Source of the DNA: PALSA-610 sp038239145
GTDB taxonomy: Bacteria; Actinomycetota; Acidimicrobiia; IMCC26256; PALSA-610
Direction of reading: 5' to 3'
Length of the DNA: 64,000 nucleotides
Assembly (NCBI GenBank): GCA_038239145.1
Contig: JBBSFB010000002.1
Span: 62,001-126,000, forward strand
How positions within the stretch are numbered: the stretch's first letter is position 1; each line of letters begins with the position of its first letter. The notes under the pieces are model-generated. The model ran no database searches. It saw only the letters and a program-made list of their open reading frames with translations, and was not told the DNA's origin. Below are positions 16,726 to 24,833 of this stretch, one piece after another. Made by a program: the position numbers and the translations under genes.

Positions 16726-17544
16726 ATGAGCCCAGTCGACACACCCGCCCTCGCGGGCTTCACCGAGACCGAATTCTCCTACGCCGGCTCGACCCGTACC
16801 GTGTACCGAGCCGGTGCGGGTCCGGGCGTCGTGGTGATGAGCGAGATGCCGGGTATCACGCCCAACGTCGCCGCGTTCGCCCAACGCGTCGTCGATGCCG
16901 GGTTCACGGTCGCGATGCCGTCGATGTTCGGCACTCCCGGTCGCGACGTGTCGACTCCCTACGTGTTGAGGTCGCTGACCCAGGGCTGTGTGTCGCGTGA
17001 GTTCTCCAACTGGGCGCTCAACCGCACATCGCCGATCATCGACTGGTTGCGCGCACTGGCGCGTGATCTGCACGAGCAGTGCGGTGGTCCGGGTGTCGGG
17101 GCCATCGGTATGTGCTTCACCGGTGGATTCGCGCTGGCGATGGCGGTCGACAACACGATGCTGGCTCCGGTGCTCAGCCAGCCGTCGCTGCCGTTCCCGG
17201 GAGGCAAGGCGCGCAAGCGCGCGCTCGGCCTCTCCGACGCCGACCTTGCGACCGTCGCCGCCCGCGAAGATCTCTGTCTGCTCGCCATGCGTTTCACCGG
17301 CGACTTCGCGGTTCCACCGCAACGGTTCGAACACCTCCGCGAAGTCTTCGGCGATCGGATCATCACGATCGAGATCGAGAACCGCAAGGGCAGGAATCCG
17401 CACGACCTCCCGAAGGCCGCGCACTCCGTTGTGACCGAGCATCTCGTCGACGAGCCCGGCCACCCCACCAAGGAAGCCCTCGACCGAGTGCTGGCGTTCT
17501 TCCAGGAACGCCTCACCCCGAAAACCCCCACCAACACGCGTTAA
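16726..17544 (+). CDS. dienelactone hydrolase-family alpha/beta hydrolase
   Basis: A 272-aa alpha/beta hydrolase. The nucleophile elbow GMCFTGG has Cys, not Ser, at the nucleophile position, as in true dienelactone hydrolases. VVVMSEMPGITPNVAAFAQ matches the glutamate-containing segment of that family, and AHSVVTEHLVD carries the probable catalytic His. It would hydrolyse a lactone or ester, possibly from aromatic catabolism. It lies 11 bases after the DUF885 gene and is followed by a strong hairpin. The C-terminal residues TPKTPTNTR are encoded by a stretch that partly repeats the terminator arm, suggesting the repeat extends into the coding end. Confidence 0.82.
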   Translation: MSPVDTPALAGFTETEFSYAGSTRTVYRAGAGPGVVVMSEMPGITPNVAAFAQRVVDAGFTVAMPSMFGTPGRDVSTPYVLRSLTQGCVSREFSNWALNRTSPIIDWLRALARDLHEQCGGPGVGAIGMCFTGGFALAMAVDNTMLAPVLSQPSLPFPGGKARKRALGLSDADLATVAAREDLCLLAMRFTGDFAVPPQRFEHLREVFGDRIITIEIENRKGRNPHDLPKAAHSVVTEHLVDEPGHPTKEALDRVLAFFQERLTPKTPTNTR

Positions 17545-17546
17545 AC

Positions 17547-17611
17547 CCCCACCAACAGAAGTGCGAGAAACACGCGCATAGCGCTTATTTCTCGCACTTC
17601 TGTTGGTGGGG
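17547..17611. terminator. 24-bp perfect inverted repeat between convergent genes
   Basis: Arms of 24 bases (17547-17570 and 17588-17611) are perfectly complementary, with a 17-base spacer that itself contains gcgc-at-agcgc. The element starts three bases after the stop of the hydrolase gene and ends 11 bases before the stop of the opposite-strand quinone oxidoreductase. This fits a bidirectional terminator. A partial direct copy of the arm (ccccaccaaca) lies at 17525-17535, still within the hydrolase gene. The length and perfection are greater than for an ordinary terminator, so it may be a dispersed genomic repeat. Confidence 0.75.
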
Positions 17612-17622
17612 ATTGTTGTGGG

Positions 17623-18606
17623 TCAGAGCTCGCAGACGATCTTGCCGTGGGTTCCGCGCGACCCGAGCCGGCTCAACGCGGCGGGGACTTCGGCGAGTGA
17701 CACCCTCTCCGAGATCAGCGGATCGATCTGCCCGGCCGCGTACAACCGCACGAGCTCGTGGTGGGTGTCGCGCACGAGCTGCGGGTTCACAACGTTGTAA
17801 AGCGCCCAGTGCACACCGACGACGGAGTAGTTCTTGATCAACACGTGATTTGTGCGCGCCTCCGCGAAGCGTCCGCCGGTGAAGCCGACGATCAGGATGC
17901 GGCCTTCGAACGCGATGCACTTGGTCGACCGGTCGTACGTATCGCCGCCGACGGGGTCGTAGATAACGTCGGCGCCCCGCCCGTCGGTGAACTCCTTCAC
18001 CGCGTCGACGAAGTCGCGTTCCTTGTAGTCGAGCGCGAGTTCGGCGCCAAGCTTCCGGCACACCTCCACCTTGTCGGCTCCACCCGCAGTCGCGATGACA
18101 CGCGCGCCCGCCGCGAGACCGAGTTGGATTGCGGCGCTGCCGACGCCACCGGCGCCCGCGTGTACGAGCAGAGTCTCCCCCGGTTGGATGTGGGCGCGCC
18201 GGTGCAGGCCGAGATGACCGGTCTGGTACACCACGTGCAGCACGGCTGCGGCGTCGAACGGCAGCGAGTCGGGGATCGGGAAGACGCTCTGTGCGCTCGC
18301 GGTCGTCGACTCCGCGAAGCCGCCGTTCCCGAAGCTCGGGATGGCGAGCACTCGGTCGCCGACGGCGAGCCCCTCGACGCCATCGCCCAGCTCTTCGATG
18401 ACGCCGGCGACCTCGGCGCCGGGTGTGAACGGCACCGGCGGCTTGACCTGGTACTCGCCCCGGCACAGGAGCACGTCGGGAAAGTTCAACGCGGCCGCGT
18501 GCACCCGCAGCCGCACGTCACCGGGCCGAACCTCCGGCTCCGGGGCCTCCTCCAACACCATGACCTGCTCGGGCTCGCCGAGCTCGTTGACCCTCAATGC
18601 CTTCAC
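17623..18606 (-). CDS. zinc-independent quinone oxidoreductase-like protein (MDR family)
   Basis: A 327-aa NADPH:quinone oxidoreductase/MDR-family protein. The N-terminal GroES-like domain includes AALNFPDVLLCRGEYQ and FTPGAEVAGVIEELG, and the nucleotide site HAGAGGVGSAAIQLG begins the Rossmann half (about residue 145). No zinc-ligand cysteine pattern is seen, as in quinone reductases. The GTG start at 18606 gives VKALRVNELGEPE, a typical N-terminus; the open frame upstream is antisense to the RNA methyltransferase. It is divergent from that gene, with 39 bases between the two starts. Confidence 0.85.
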   Translation of the reverse strand: MKALRVNELGEPEQVMVLEEAPEPEVRPGDVRLRVHAAALNFPDVLLCRGEYQVKPPVPFTPGAEVAGVIEELGDGVEGLAVGDRVLAIPSFGNGGFAESTTASAQSVFPIPDSLPFDAAAVLHVVYQTGHLGLHRRAHIQPGETLLVHAGAGGVGSAAIQLGLAAGARVIATAGGADKVEVCRKLGAELALDYKERDFVDAVKEFTDGRGADVIYDPVGGDTYDRSTKCIAFEGRILIVGFTGGRFAEARTNHVLIKNYSVVGVHWALYNVVNPQLVRDTHHELVRLYAAGQIDPLISERVSLAEVPAALSRLGSRGTHGKIVCEL

Positions 18607-18645
18607 GATGCGCGAGTCTCGCAGACTTTCCGCAAGACTTCCCCG

Positions 18646-19788
18646 GTGGAGCTGACGGCGACGCGCATGGTTGCCGGTGGCGATGCCCTCGGCCGGATCG
18701 ACGATGGCCGGGTCGCGCTCATCGACGGCGCCCTCCCGGGTGAGCGAGTGCGCATCGAGGTGACAGCCGACAAAGCCGACCTCATCCGCGGCCGTGTCGT
18801 CGAGGTACTCGAGGCGTCGGACGCTCGCGTCGTCCCCCCGTGCGAGTACGCCCGCGCGGGTTGTGGTGGCTGCGGATGGCAACACGTCGCGACCGGCGCC
18901 CAGCCGCAGCTCAAGCTCGACATCATCCGCGACGCGCTCAACCGCATCGGTCGCATCCCCGATCCGCCGCTCGCAGAACCTATCCTGCTGCCCACTGAAG
19001 GCTTCCGCACGACGGTGCGCGCGCTCGTGGTCGACGGCCGGCCCGCGTTCCGCAAACACCAGTCGCACGACCCGGTCATGATCGACTCGTGTCTCGTGGC
19101 CCACCCGGCGATCGAGGAACTGTTGCGCGACGGGAAGTTCGGACGGGCCACGGAGGTGACGCTGCGCGTCGGCGCCGGTACCGGCGAACGCGCCGCGCTG
19201 GCCGAACCGGCGGAGATGATCATGGATCTCCCGCCCGACGTGATGCGGGGCAAGAGCGCGATGGTCCACGAAGTGATCGACGGCCACACCATGCGGGTGT
19301 CGATCAATTCGTTCTTCCAAAGCCGCACCGATGGCGCGGCCACACTCGCCCGCCTCGTGCGGGAAGCGACGGGTCCCGACAAAGTGATCGCCGACCTCTA
19401 CTGCGGTGTCGGCCTGTTTGCCGTCACCGCCGATCAGCCGAAGCGCGTCGTGGCGGTCGAGCGCGGTCGCTCGGCCGTCGCCGACGCCAAGCACAACCTG
19501 AAGGGCCGCGACGCGCGCATCGTGCGCTCCGATGTGGGCAAGTGGCTGGGCAACAAGGTCGACGTCGTGGTCGCCGACCCCAGCCGGGCCGGACTCGGTC
19601 GCGACGGCGCACGCGCAGTGCTCGCCTGTGACCCCGAGCGCGTCGTGCTCGTCTCGTGCGACGCGGCCGCGCTCGCGCGCGACGTCGGGCTACTCGTCGG
19701 AGCCGACTTCGATCTGACGTCGGTGACGCTCGTCGATCTCTTCGCGCACACGCCGCACGTCGAGTGCGTGACGGTGCTCGACCGCTGA
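18646..19788 (+). CDS. class I SAM-dependent 5-methyluridine RNA methyltransferase (TrmA/RlmD type)
   Basis: A 380-aa RNA uracil-C5 methyltransferase. An N-terminal TRAM-like beta domain (residues about 1-60) is followed by iron-sulfur cysteines C66, C73 and C76. The SAM motif DLYCGVGLF comes next, then DPSRAGLG and the catalytic VSCDAAALARD with C338. The 4Fe-4S cysteines fit RlmD/TrmA-type enzymes acting on 23S rRNA or tRNA; I cannot choose between them. The GTG at 18646 gives VELTATRMVAGGDALGRI, the usual start of the TRAM domain. CarD is convergent nine bases downstream. Confidence 0.88.
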   Translation: MELTATRMVAGGDALGRIDDGRVALIDGALPGERVRIEVTADKADLIRGRVVEVLEASDARVVPPCEYARAGCGGCGWQHVATGAQPQLKLDIIRDALNRIGRIPDPPLAEPILLPTEGFRTTVRALVVDGRPAFRKHQSHDPVMIDSCLVAHPAIEELLRDGKFGRATEVTLRVGAGTGERAALAEPAEMIMDLPPDVMRGKSAMVHEVIDGHTMRVSINSFFQSRTDGAATLARLVREATGPDKVIADLYCGVGLFAVTADQPKRVVAVERGRSAVADAKHNLKGRDARIVRSDVGKWLGNKVDVVVADPSRAGLGRDGARAVLACDPERVVLVSCDAAALARDVGLLVGADFDLTSVTLVDLFAHTPHVECVTVLDR

Positions 19789-19797
19789 ACGCGGGAT

Positions 19798-20277
19798 CTA
19801 CGCGAGCTGTTGTTCGAGCTTCGTGAGCGCCTCTTCTTCGGAGACGTTCAACGCGAAGCTCAGCTCCGACACGAGGATGCCGCGGGCTCGCACGAGCATC
19901 GCCTTCTCGCCGGCCGAAAGACCCTTGGTCACCTCGCGCAGCGCCAGGTTCCGCACGACCTCGGCGACCTGGTACACGTCGCCGCTCTTCAACTTCTCCT
20001 GGTGGTTCTTGAACCGCCGGCTCCAGTTGGTGGGCTCGCGCACGTCCTTCTTGGACAGGAGCTGGAAGAGGTCGTCGATGTCCTCGACCGAAATCGGGGG
20101 GCGCATGCCGACGTCCTCGGCCTTGTTCGACGGGACCGCAAGAGTGAGATCGCCGTTGGCGACCCGCAGCACGAGGTACTCGGTCTTCTCGCCGAACGCC
20201 TCCCGCATCTCCTTGCGCTCGATCACGGCGGCCCCGTGATGGGGGTACACGACCCGGTCACCGACTTTGAACGCCAT
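19798..20277 (-). CDS. carD: CarD-family transcriptional regulator
   Basis: A 159-aa RNA polymerase-binding regulator. The N-terminal RNAP-interaction domain starts AFKVGDRVVYPHHGAAVIE, and the helical C-terminal DNA-binding domain contains the conserved Trp region NWSRRFKNHQEKLKSGD. In mycobacteria CarD stabilises open promoter complexes, especially at rRNA promoters, and is essential; the same role is likely here. It is transcribed alone or after two small enzyme genes, with a candidate promoter in the 109-base gap upstream. Confidence 0.93.
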   Translation of the reverse strand: MAFKVGDRVVYPHHGAAVIERKEMREAFGEKTEYLVLRVANGDLTLAVPSNKAEDVGMRPPISVEDIDDLFQLLSKKDVREPTNWSRRFKNHQEKLKSGDVYQVAEVVRNLALREVTKGLSAGEKAMLVRARGILVSELSFALNVSEEEALTKLEQQLA

Positions 20278-20350
20278 GCCACTCCACTGTCAGGACCCAG
20301 ACCCAGGATCGAAAACCGGCGCCGAATGCCCGTGAACCGAACGCCGGGCG

Positions 20351-20363
20351 ACCTGGCATCGTA
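20351..20363 (-). promoter_or_regulatory. candidate extended -10 promoter with inverted repeat for carD
   Basis: On the minus strand TGG-TACGAT (hexamer 20363-20358) forms an extended -10 element about 80 bases upstream of the carD start. It is embedded in an inverted repeat CCTGG-N7-CCAGG that could be an operator. No clear -35 is seen at the standard distance. Confidence 0.35.
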
Positions 20364-20386
20364 CCAGGCCACCGGGATCGTCCCGG

Positions 20387-20842
20387 TCAGGGGTTCTTGG
20401 CTTTGCGTTCGGCCTCGATCCACGCCTTCACGACGGGCGCGAAGTTCGCCGGGTTGTAGGCGTCCTCCTCGGAGGAGAACCTCATGTCGCCCGCGTACTT
20501 CAGCACTGTGAGGTTGTAGGCCTGGTAGATCTCGCCGTCGCCGGGGTCACGGAAGCGGTTCTCGATCTGGCAGATCCACCATCCCCGCTCCTCGTCACAG
20601 ACACACCAGTCGTGCGGGAACTCCTTCATCTCTGAGTTTGGCCACTCGGCCATCGTCTTCGTGATCCACTCGTAGATGGCCTCGCGGCCCTCCATCGTTC
20701 CGTAGTGGTGCTCGATGTAGGTCGCGTCCTCGGTGAACGAGTCGGCCCAGGCCCGCCAGTCGTTCGTGCGGCCGGCCTCCTGCGCGATCGCGTGATACCG
20801 GTCGTGCGCTTCCTGGAGCTCTGCCCGTGTCCATTTGCCCAT
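20387..20842 (-). CDS. SnoaL/NTF2-like nuclear-transport-factor-fold protein
   Basis: A 151-residue SnoaL-like protein, with a cone-shaped alpha+beta fold of the NTF2 superfamily. The N-terminal helix RYHAIAQEAGRTNDWRAWADS leads into FTEDATYIEHHYGTMEGREAIYEWI, a very typical SnoaL stretch. Such proteins are small isomerases, hydratases or ligand-binding domains; no catalytic set can be named here. I used the ATG at 20842 (MGKWTRAEL); in-frame starts at 20860 and 20878 are possible. It follows the DinB-like gene and may share its transcript. Confidence 0.75.
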   Translation of the reverse strand: MGKWTRAELQEAHDRYHAIAQEAGRTNDWRAWADSFTEDATYIEHHYGTMEGREAIYEWITKTMAEWPNSEMKEFPHDWCVCDEERGWWICQIENRFRDPGDGEIYQAYNLTVLKYAGDMRFSSEEDAYNPANFAPVVKAWIEAERKAKNP

Positions 20843-20885
20843 ATCGACAGCATCCCGCATCGCGCCGGCGCGTGTCATACCGGTC

Positions 20886-21419
20886 TCAGACCGGGATATC
20901 GAAACCCCGGAGGTCCCACATGTGGTGCACCAGGTCGTGCATCGCGTACCGGCCCAGGGAATCGACGGTGAAGGCCGAACCGTCGCTGCGGCGGGCCGGA
21001 CGGGACCACCAGTCGTCGGCGATCGAGTCGAACCGGGCCGCCAGCCGGCTCCCGGCGTCGTCGATCTCGGCCGCGACGCGCGCCGGGTCCTGGGTTGCGT
21101 ACGCGTCCTCGGCTGCAGTCGCGTCCTGATCCCAGTTCGCGAACTCCGGATCGTCCTCGGTCAGCATCAGATCGAGCCGGAACTCGAAGATTCGGTAGAC
21201 GTCGCGGACGTGACAGCCGTACTCGAGCGGCGACCACATGTCGTCGCGGATCCGTCGGGACGCGTCGGACCGGGCGAGCACACCCTGCCACGCCGCCGCG
21301 TTCTCGCGCACCATGCGCCCGATGCCGTCACGATCGATCGCGGCCGCCTCGAACCCGCAATCGGGACACGCGCGTTCGAGGACCCACGTCCAGTTCTTGG
21401 TGTCGGGTGCGATCTCCAT
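20886..21419 (-). CDS. DinB/mycothiol-dependent maleylpyruvate isomerase-fold protein
   Basis: A 177-aa four-helix DinB-superfamily protein. WSPLEYGCHVRDVYRIFEFRLD carries the first putative metal His, and MHDLVHHMWDLRGFD near the C-terminus supplies the remaining His residues. The pattern H (mid-protein) plus HxxxH (C-terminal) is that of metal-dependent thiol transferases, which in actinobacteria use mycothiol. Near the N-terminus CPDCGF is a CxxC pair of unknown purpose. A role in thiol-dependent detoxification is likely but not proven. It is divergent from the RidA-like gene. Confidence 0.78.
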   Translation of the reverse strand: MEIAPDTKNWTWVLERACPDCGFEAAAIDRDGIGRMVRENAAAWQGVLARSDASRRIRDDMWSPLEYGCHVRDVYRIFEFRLDLMLTEDDPEFANWDQDATAAEDAYATQDPARVAAEIDDAGSRLAARFDSIADDWWSRPARRSDGSAFTVDSLGRYAMHDLVHHMWDLRGFDIPV

Positions 21420-21511
21420 CCGGAGAGGTTAGAACGCCGCCCACGCGCGAGGGACGGAATTTCTTCCCGTGCGGACGAGCGGAGCCGCCTATGGCGGAGC
21501 CGACGAAGCTG

Positions 21512-21517
21512 TATAAA
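21512..21517 (+). promoter_or_regulatory. candidate -10 element of the RidA-like gene
   Basis: TATAAA stands out in an otherwise GC-rich stretch, 24 bases ahead of the GTG at 21541. No convincing -35 is seen 17 bases upstream. The transcript would have a short leader of under 20 bases. Confidence 0.4.
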
Positions 21518-21540
21518 TCTCTCGGCGCCTACGCTGCGTC

Positions 21541-21996
21541 GTGATCGCAGAACGACTTGCCGCACTCGGCCTCACGCTGCCGGCGGTGTTCCCTCCGGCC
21601 GGCAACTATCTCGGTTGTGTCGTCGACGGCGGCCTGGTCCACGTCGGCGGCCACGGACCGATCGCCGGGAACGACGTCGTGCGGGGCAAGGTCGGTGGCG
21701 ACCTGTCGCTGGAAGAGGGACGCGCCGCGGCCCGCACGACCGCGCTGTCGATCCTGGCGACGCTGCACGCCGAGCTCGGCGACCTCGATCGCATCGAACG
21801 TTTCGTCAAGGTGTTCGGGATGGTCAACGTGGCTCCCGGCTTCGATCAGACGCCGGCGGTCATCGACGGGTGCTCCGACCTCCTCGTCGAGGTGTTCGGC
21901 GACGCCGGTCGCCACACCCGCTCCGCGGTCGGGCTTGCAGAGCTGCCGTTCGGGATTGCGGTCGAGATCGAGCTGGTCGCCCGGCTGCGGGCCTGA
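21541..21996 (+). CDS. RidA/YjgF-family protein
   Basis: A 151-aa RidA-superfamily protein of the YjgF-like branch with an N-terminal extension: LPAVFPPAGNYLGCVVDGGLVHVGGHGP, DLSLEEGRAAARTTALSILATLHAELGDLDRI and VEIELVARL. The archetype RidA deaminates reactive enamine intermediates of threonine dehydratase. The usual catalytic Arg is not obvious (HTRSAVGLAELPFG places Arg at the equivalent SxxGxxxLP motif), so activity is plausible. The GTG at 21541 is chosen because it precedes the conserved region; no upstream start fits better. Confidence 0.82.
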   Translation: MIAERLAALGLTLPAVFPPAGNYLGCVVDGGLVHVGGHGPIAGNDVVRGKVGGDLSLEEGRAAARTTALSILATLHAELGDLDRIERFVKVFGMVNVAPGFDQTPAVIDGCSDLLVEVFGDAGRHTRSAVGLAELPFGIAVEIELVARLRA

Positions 21997-22011
21997 ACCC
22001 CGACAATACGG

Positions 22012-22890
22012 CTATTCGGGCGGGACGGGGCTCGCGTGCAACGGCCGGTGCAGCGATCGCGGAGCCGACGCGTCGGGAACCGCGTGCACCGATTCCACGG
22101 TCGCGCCGGGAACAACGCTCGACGACAGGCTGCCGGCGATCGTGTCGTCGCCGGTGAGCTCCGTCGGCCACGCTTCGGCGACACCGACGATCGTCGTCAG
22201 CGCCGCGTAGCCGGCGTCGACGAGACCCTGATCCGAATCCGCGGGCGCGGCCACACCGGTGGCCCGTAACTCGAACTGCAACCCGCCGTCACCGGACTCG
22301 ACCATTGCCGCGCGCACCGAACCGAACGCGGCGAGACGGGCCCAGCGGATACCGAGCACGTCCGCGTAGCCGCGTGCGGGGACGTTGAGGTTGAGCACGC
22401 TGCGCGACGGCGCGTCGAGCAACATCGGCAGCACGTCGACGGCGATGCGGGCGGCCGTGTCGAACCGCCACTCGTTACCGACGTCGACACTGACGGCCAG
22501 GGCCGAGCATCCGAAACTCTGTGCGGTCAGCGCGGCGCCGACCGTCCCGGAGTGCAGGATCGCGCGTCCCGTATTGCAACCGGGATTGACGCCGGAGACG
22601 ACGATGTCGGGCGGATCACCGAACGCGCCGAGACGCCCGGCGCAGACGCAGAGGCCGGGCGGTCCGTCGATCGCGTAGGCGGGAATGCCCGGACAACCGG
22701 GCATCTCGACCTTCGCAACGTCGAGATGCTCGTCTGCGTGCACCAGCCCGATCGCGGCGCCGATACCGCTGCGGTCGCGATCGGGCGCGACGACGATGAC
22801 GTCGTACGCCGCCCGGTCGAGCGCGGCCGCCAGGATGTGGAGCCCGGACGACTCGATGCCGTCGTCGTTGGTGACGAGAACGCGAGTCAC
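22012..22890 (-). CDS. surE: 5'/3'-nucleotidase SurE
   Basis: A 292-aa SurE-like phosphatase that dephosphorylates nucleoside 5'- and 3'-monophosphates with a divalent metal. The N-terminal TNDDGIESSG contains the paired metal-binding aspartates (D9, D10), followed by VVAPDRDRSGIGAAI and the asparagine ligand region VSGVNPGCNTG. The GTG at 22890 overlaps the amine oxidase stop by four bases (GTGA), making it the last gene of a coupled three-gene operon. In most bacteria surE is next to pcm or nlpD, so this neighbourhood is unusual. Confidence 0.88.
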   Translation of the reverse strand: MTRVLVTNDDGIESSGLHILAAALDRAAYDVIVVAPDRDRSGIGAAIGLVHADEHLDVAKVEMPGCPGIPAYAIDGPPGLCVCAGRLGAFGDPPDIVVSGVNPGCNTGRAILHSGTVGAALTAQSFGCSALAVSVDVGNEWRFDTAARIAVDVLPMLLDAPSRSVLNLNVPARGYADVLGIRWARLAAFGSVRAAMVESGDGGLQFELRATGVAAPADSDQGLVDAGYAALTTIVGVAEAWPTELTGDDTIAGSLSSSVVPGATVESVHAVPDASAPRSLHRPLHASPVPPE

Positions 22891-24833
22891 GAGTGGCAGT
22901 GCTCACCTTCGGTTGGCGGCACGTCGAGCGCCGGGTTCCGATCGAAGAACCCGAACGGCATCAACGTGAATCCGGTGTACTCGACCGGCATGACCGGCCA
23001 GTCCTCCGGCCGCACGAAGTGCGTGACACCGAACGAGTACCACACGACGATGTCGGTGTCAGCGACGGAACGATCCTGGGCCGTCCAACGGGGCAGGCCG
23101 TCGTCGCCGGCATGCTGGTTGGGGTACTCGCCCGCGGCCCGGCGCTCGTCGGGCGCGTAGGGCGTGACCCAGAGGTTGTGCTGGGCGAACGTCGCCCGCT
23201 TGCCGACCGACGAGTCCGGGTGCGCGAGCAGCGTGGGCGTCGACATGGTCGGCACGAGCTTGTACGCGGTCGGCTGCCCGAGACCGTTGCGAGCGTCCGG
23301 GTTCGCGATCCTCCAGGTGCGGGAGGCGCCGGCGTCGACCTCGCGCCGGGCACCGAGCTCGGTCTCGAGCCGGGTCGACTTGGCCCGGAACGCGTTCAGC
23401 CACGGATTGTCCGGACCGGGCGGCATCCGTTCCGCATCGACCTCGTAGATCTCGTTGGTCTCGCCGTCGACGTCGAAGTCGAGACGAGCGTTGAACATGT
23501 GCTGGTGATGCGGGGCCGCGATCCCCTCGGCTATCACGTTCGCGTACGCGGGCGTGGTACCCGCTTCGATCGCCATTGGCGACACGATGCCGGTGAGCTT
23601 GACCTCGAGCTGGATGTTGCCATCGAGGTAGAAGTACCAGAAGAAGCCGTACTCATAGTTGCCGACAGTTGAAATGAAGCTGACGACGAGACGACGACTC
23701 CGCCGCACCTCGTTGGTTGCGCCCCACAGGTCGACGTGCTTCCACAGGATGCCGTAGTCCTCTTCGTGCATACAGATCGCGTTGTCGATCACCCACGGCT
23801 TGCCTTGCTCGGTCGCGAGCGTCGCGTCGAAGTAGTGGATCTCTCCGACGCAGTCGCAGCCCAGGGTGAGCGGCTGGGTCATCCGGCCGAGCCCCCACTC
23901 CCCTGCGTCGAACGCGTTCTTCCAGCCGTGCAATGGGTCGGGATCGCCGTACGGGACCACCATCTCGCTGATCGACGCCCGGTGCAGAATGGGGCGCAGC
24001 CGCCCGTCGTCGTCGTTGTATCCGATCTGGTGCAGCACGAGCCCCTCGAACGGGTCGAAGGCGACGCGGAACTGCCACTTCTGCCAGTGCACGAGGTTGC
24101 CGTTGACGGTGAAGCTCGGGCCTTCGGGTTGGGTGATCGTGATCGGCTTGAGATCGGTGCGCATGCGCGGTTGATCGGCGGCGAGATAGCTCGCGCGATT
24201 CGGCGGCATCGTCGTGACGCCATGGTCGTTGACTTCGAGGACTTCATTGCGGCCGTTGTCGAAGTGGACGATCAGGCCCTCGATGGGCCGTGCGTAACCG
24301 TTGTCGGTCGGGTCCTCGCGCAGGAACGAGATGCAGCGGGAGATGCGCCGGCCCTCTTCGCACTCGTAGCCGAAGACGCCCGCGGGCCACGGGTCGATCT
24401 GCACCCGGTCGATCATGTCGGCGGTGATCCCCCGCTTCGCCAGCGCCGCGAGGTACTCGGGATTGGCGCGGATCGTGCCGATCGCCTGCGCGGCCTCGTG
24501 CATCAAGAGCGTGGGCCGCATGTTCGCGAGCTCGTCCCAGGATTCGATGACGCCCGCACCCAGGTCGACCACGGCCTCGACGACCCCGCAGTCCGGCCCG
24601 GTGACAGCGACCGCGCGCACGCGCCGCTCGACCCGGTCGCCCGGCGACCATTGCGCGAGCGCGTCCTTCGTCGGCTCGTGCAGGACGATGCTCGCGAACA
24701 AGGCGTTCGCCGGCACGCGACCGCTGTCCCGCAGGATCGCGGTCGTCCGCTTCACCTCGGTCGCCGTGAGCATCTCCAAGGGATGCGCGACGGCGGCGAC
24801 CGTCGTCGGCGACATCGTCTCGTCTTGGGTCAT
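22887..24833 (-). CDS. copper-containing primary-amine oxidase
   Basis: A 648-aa copper amine oxidase. Tyr 393 in STVGNYEYGFFWYF is the precursor of the topaquinone cofactor (consensus N-Y-[DE]-Y). Copper His ligands are seen in APHHQHMFNARLDFDVDG and in the C-terminal THFVRPEDWPVMP. It would oxidise a primary amine to an aldehyde, with release of ammonia and hydrogen peroxide. No signal peptide is visible, so it is probably cytoplasmic. The ATG at 24833 overlaps the deacetylase stop by four bases (ATGA); Met 7 is an alternative start. Its fellow genes are a LmbE-type deacetylase and SurE. Confidence 0.9.
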   Translation of the reverse strand: MTQDETMSPTTVAAVAHPLEMLTATEVKRTTAILRDSGRVPANALFASIVLHEPTKDALAQWSPGDRVERRVRAVAVTGPDCGVVEAVVDLGAGVIESWDELANMRPTLLMHEAAQAIGTIRANPEYLAALAKRGITADMIDRVQIDPWPAGVFGYECEEGRRISRCISFLREDPTDNGYARPIEGLIVHFDNGRNEVLEVNDHGVTTMPPNRASYLAADQPRMRTDLKPITITQPEGPSFTVNGNLVHWQKWQFRVAFDPFEGLVLHQIGYNDDDGRLRPILHRASISEMVVPYGDPDPLHGWKNAFDAGEWGLGRMTQPLTLGCDCVGEIHYFDATLATEQGKPWVIDNAICMHEEDYGILWKHVDLWGATNEVRRSRRLVVSFISTVGNYEYGFFWYFYLDGNIQLEVKLTGIVSPMAIEAGTTPAYANVIAEGIAAPHHQHMFNARLDFDVDGETNEIYEVDAERMPPGPDNPWLNAFRAKSTRLETELGARREVDAGASRTWRIANPDARNGLGQPTAYKLVPTMSTPTLLAHPDSSVGKRATFAQHNLWVTPYAPDERRAAGEYPNQHAGDDGLPRWTAQDRSVADTDIVVWYSFGVTHFVRPEDWPVMPVEYTGFTLMPFGFFDRNPALDVPPTEGEHCHS

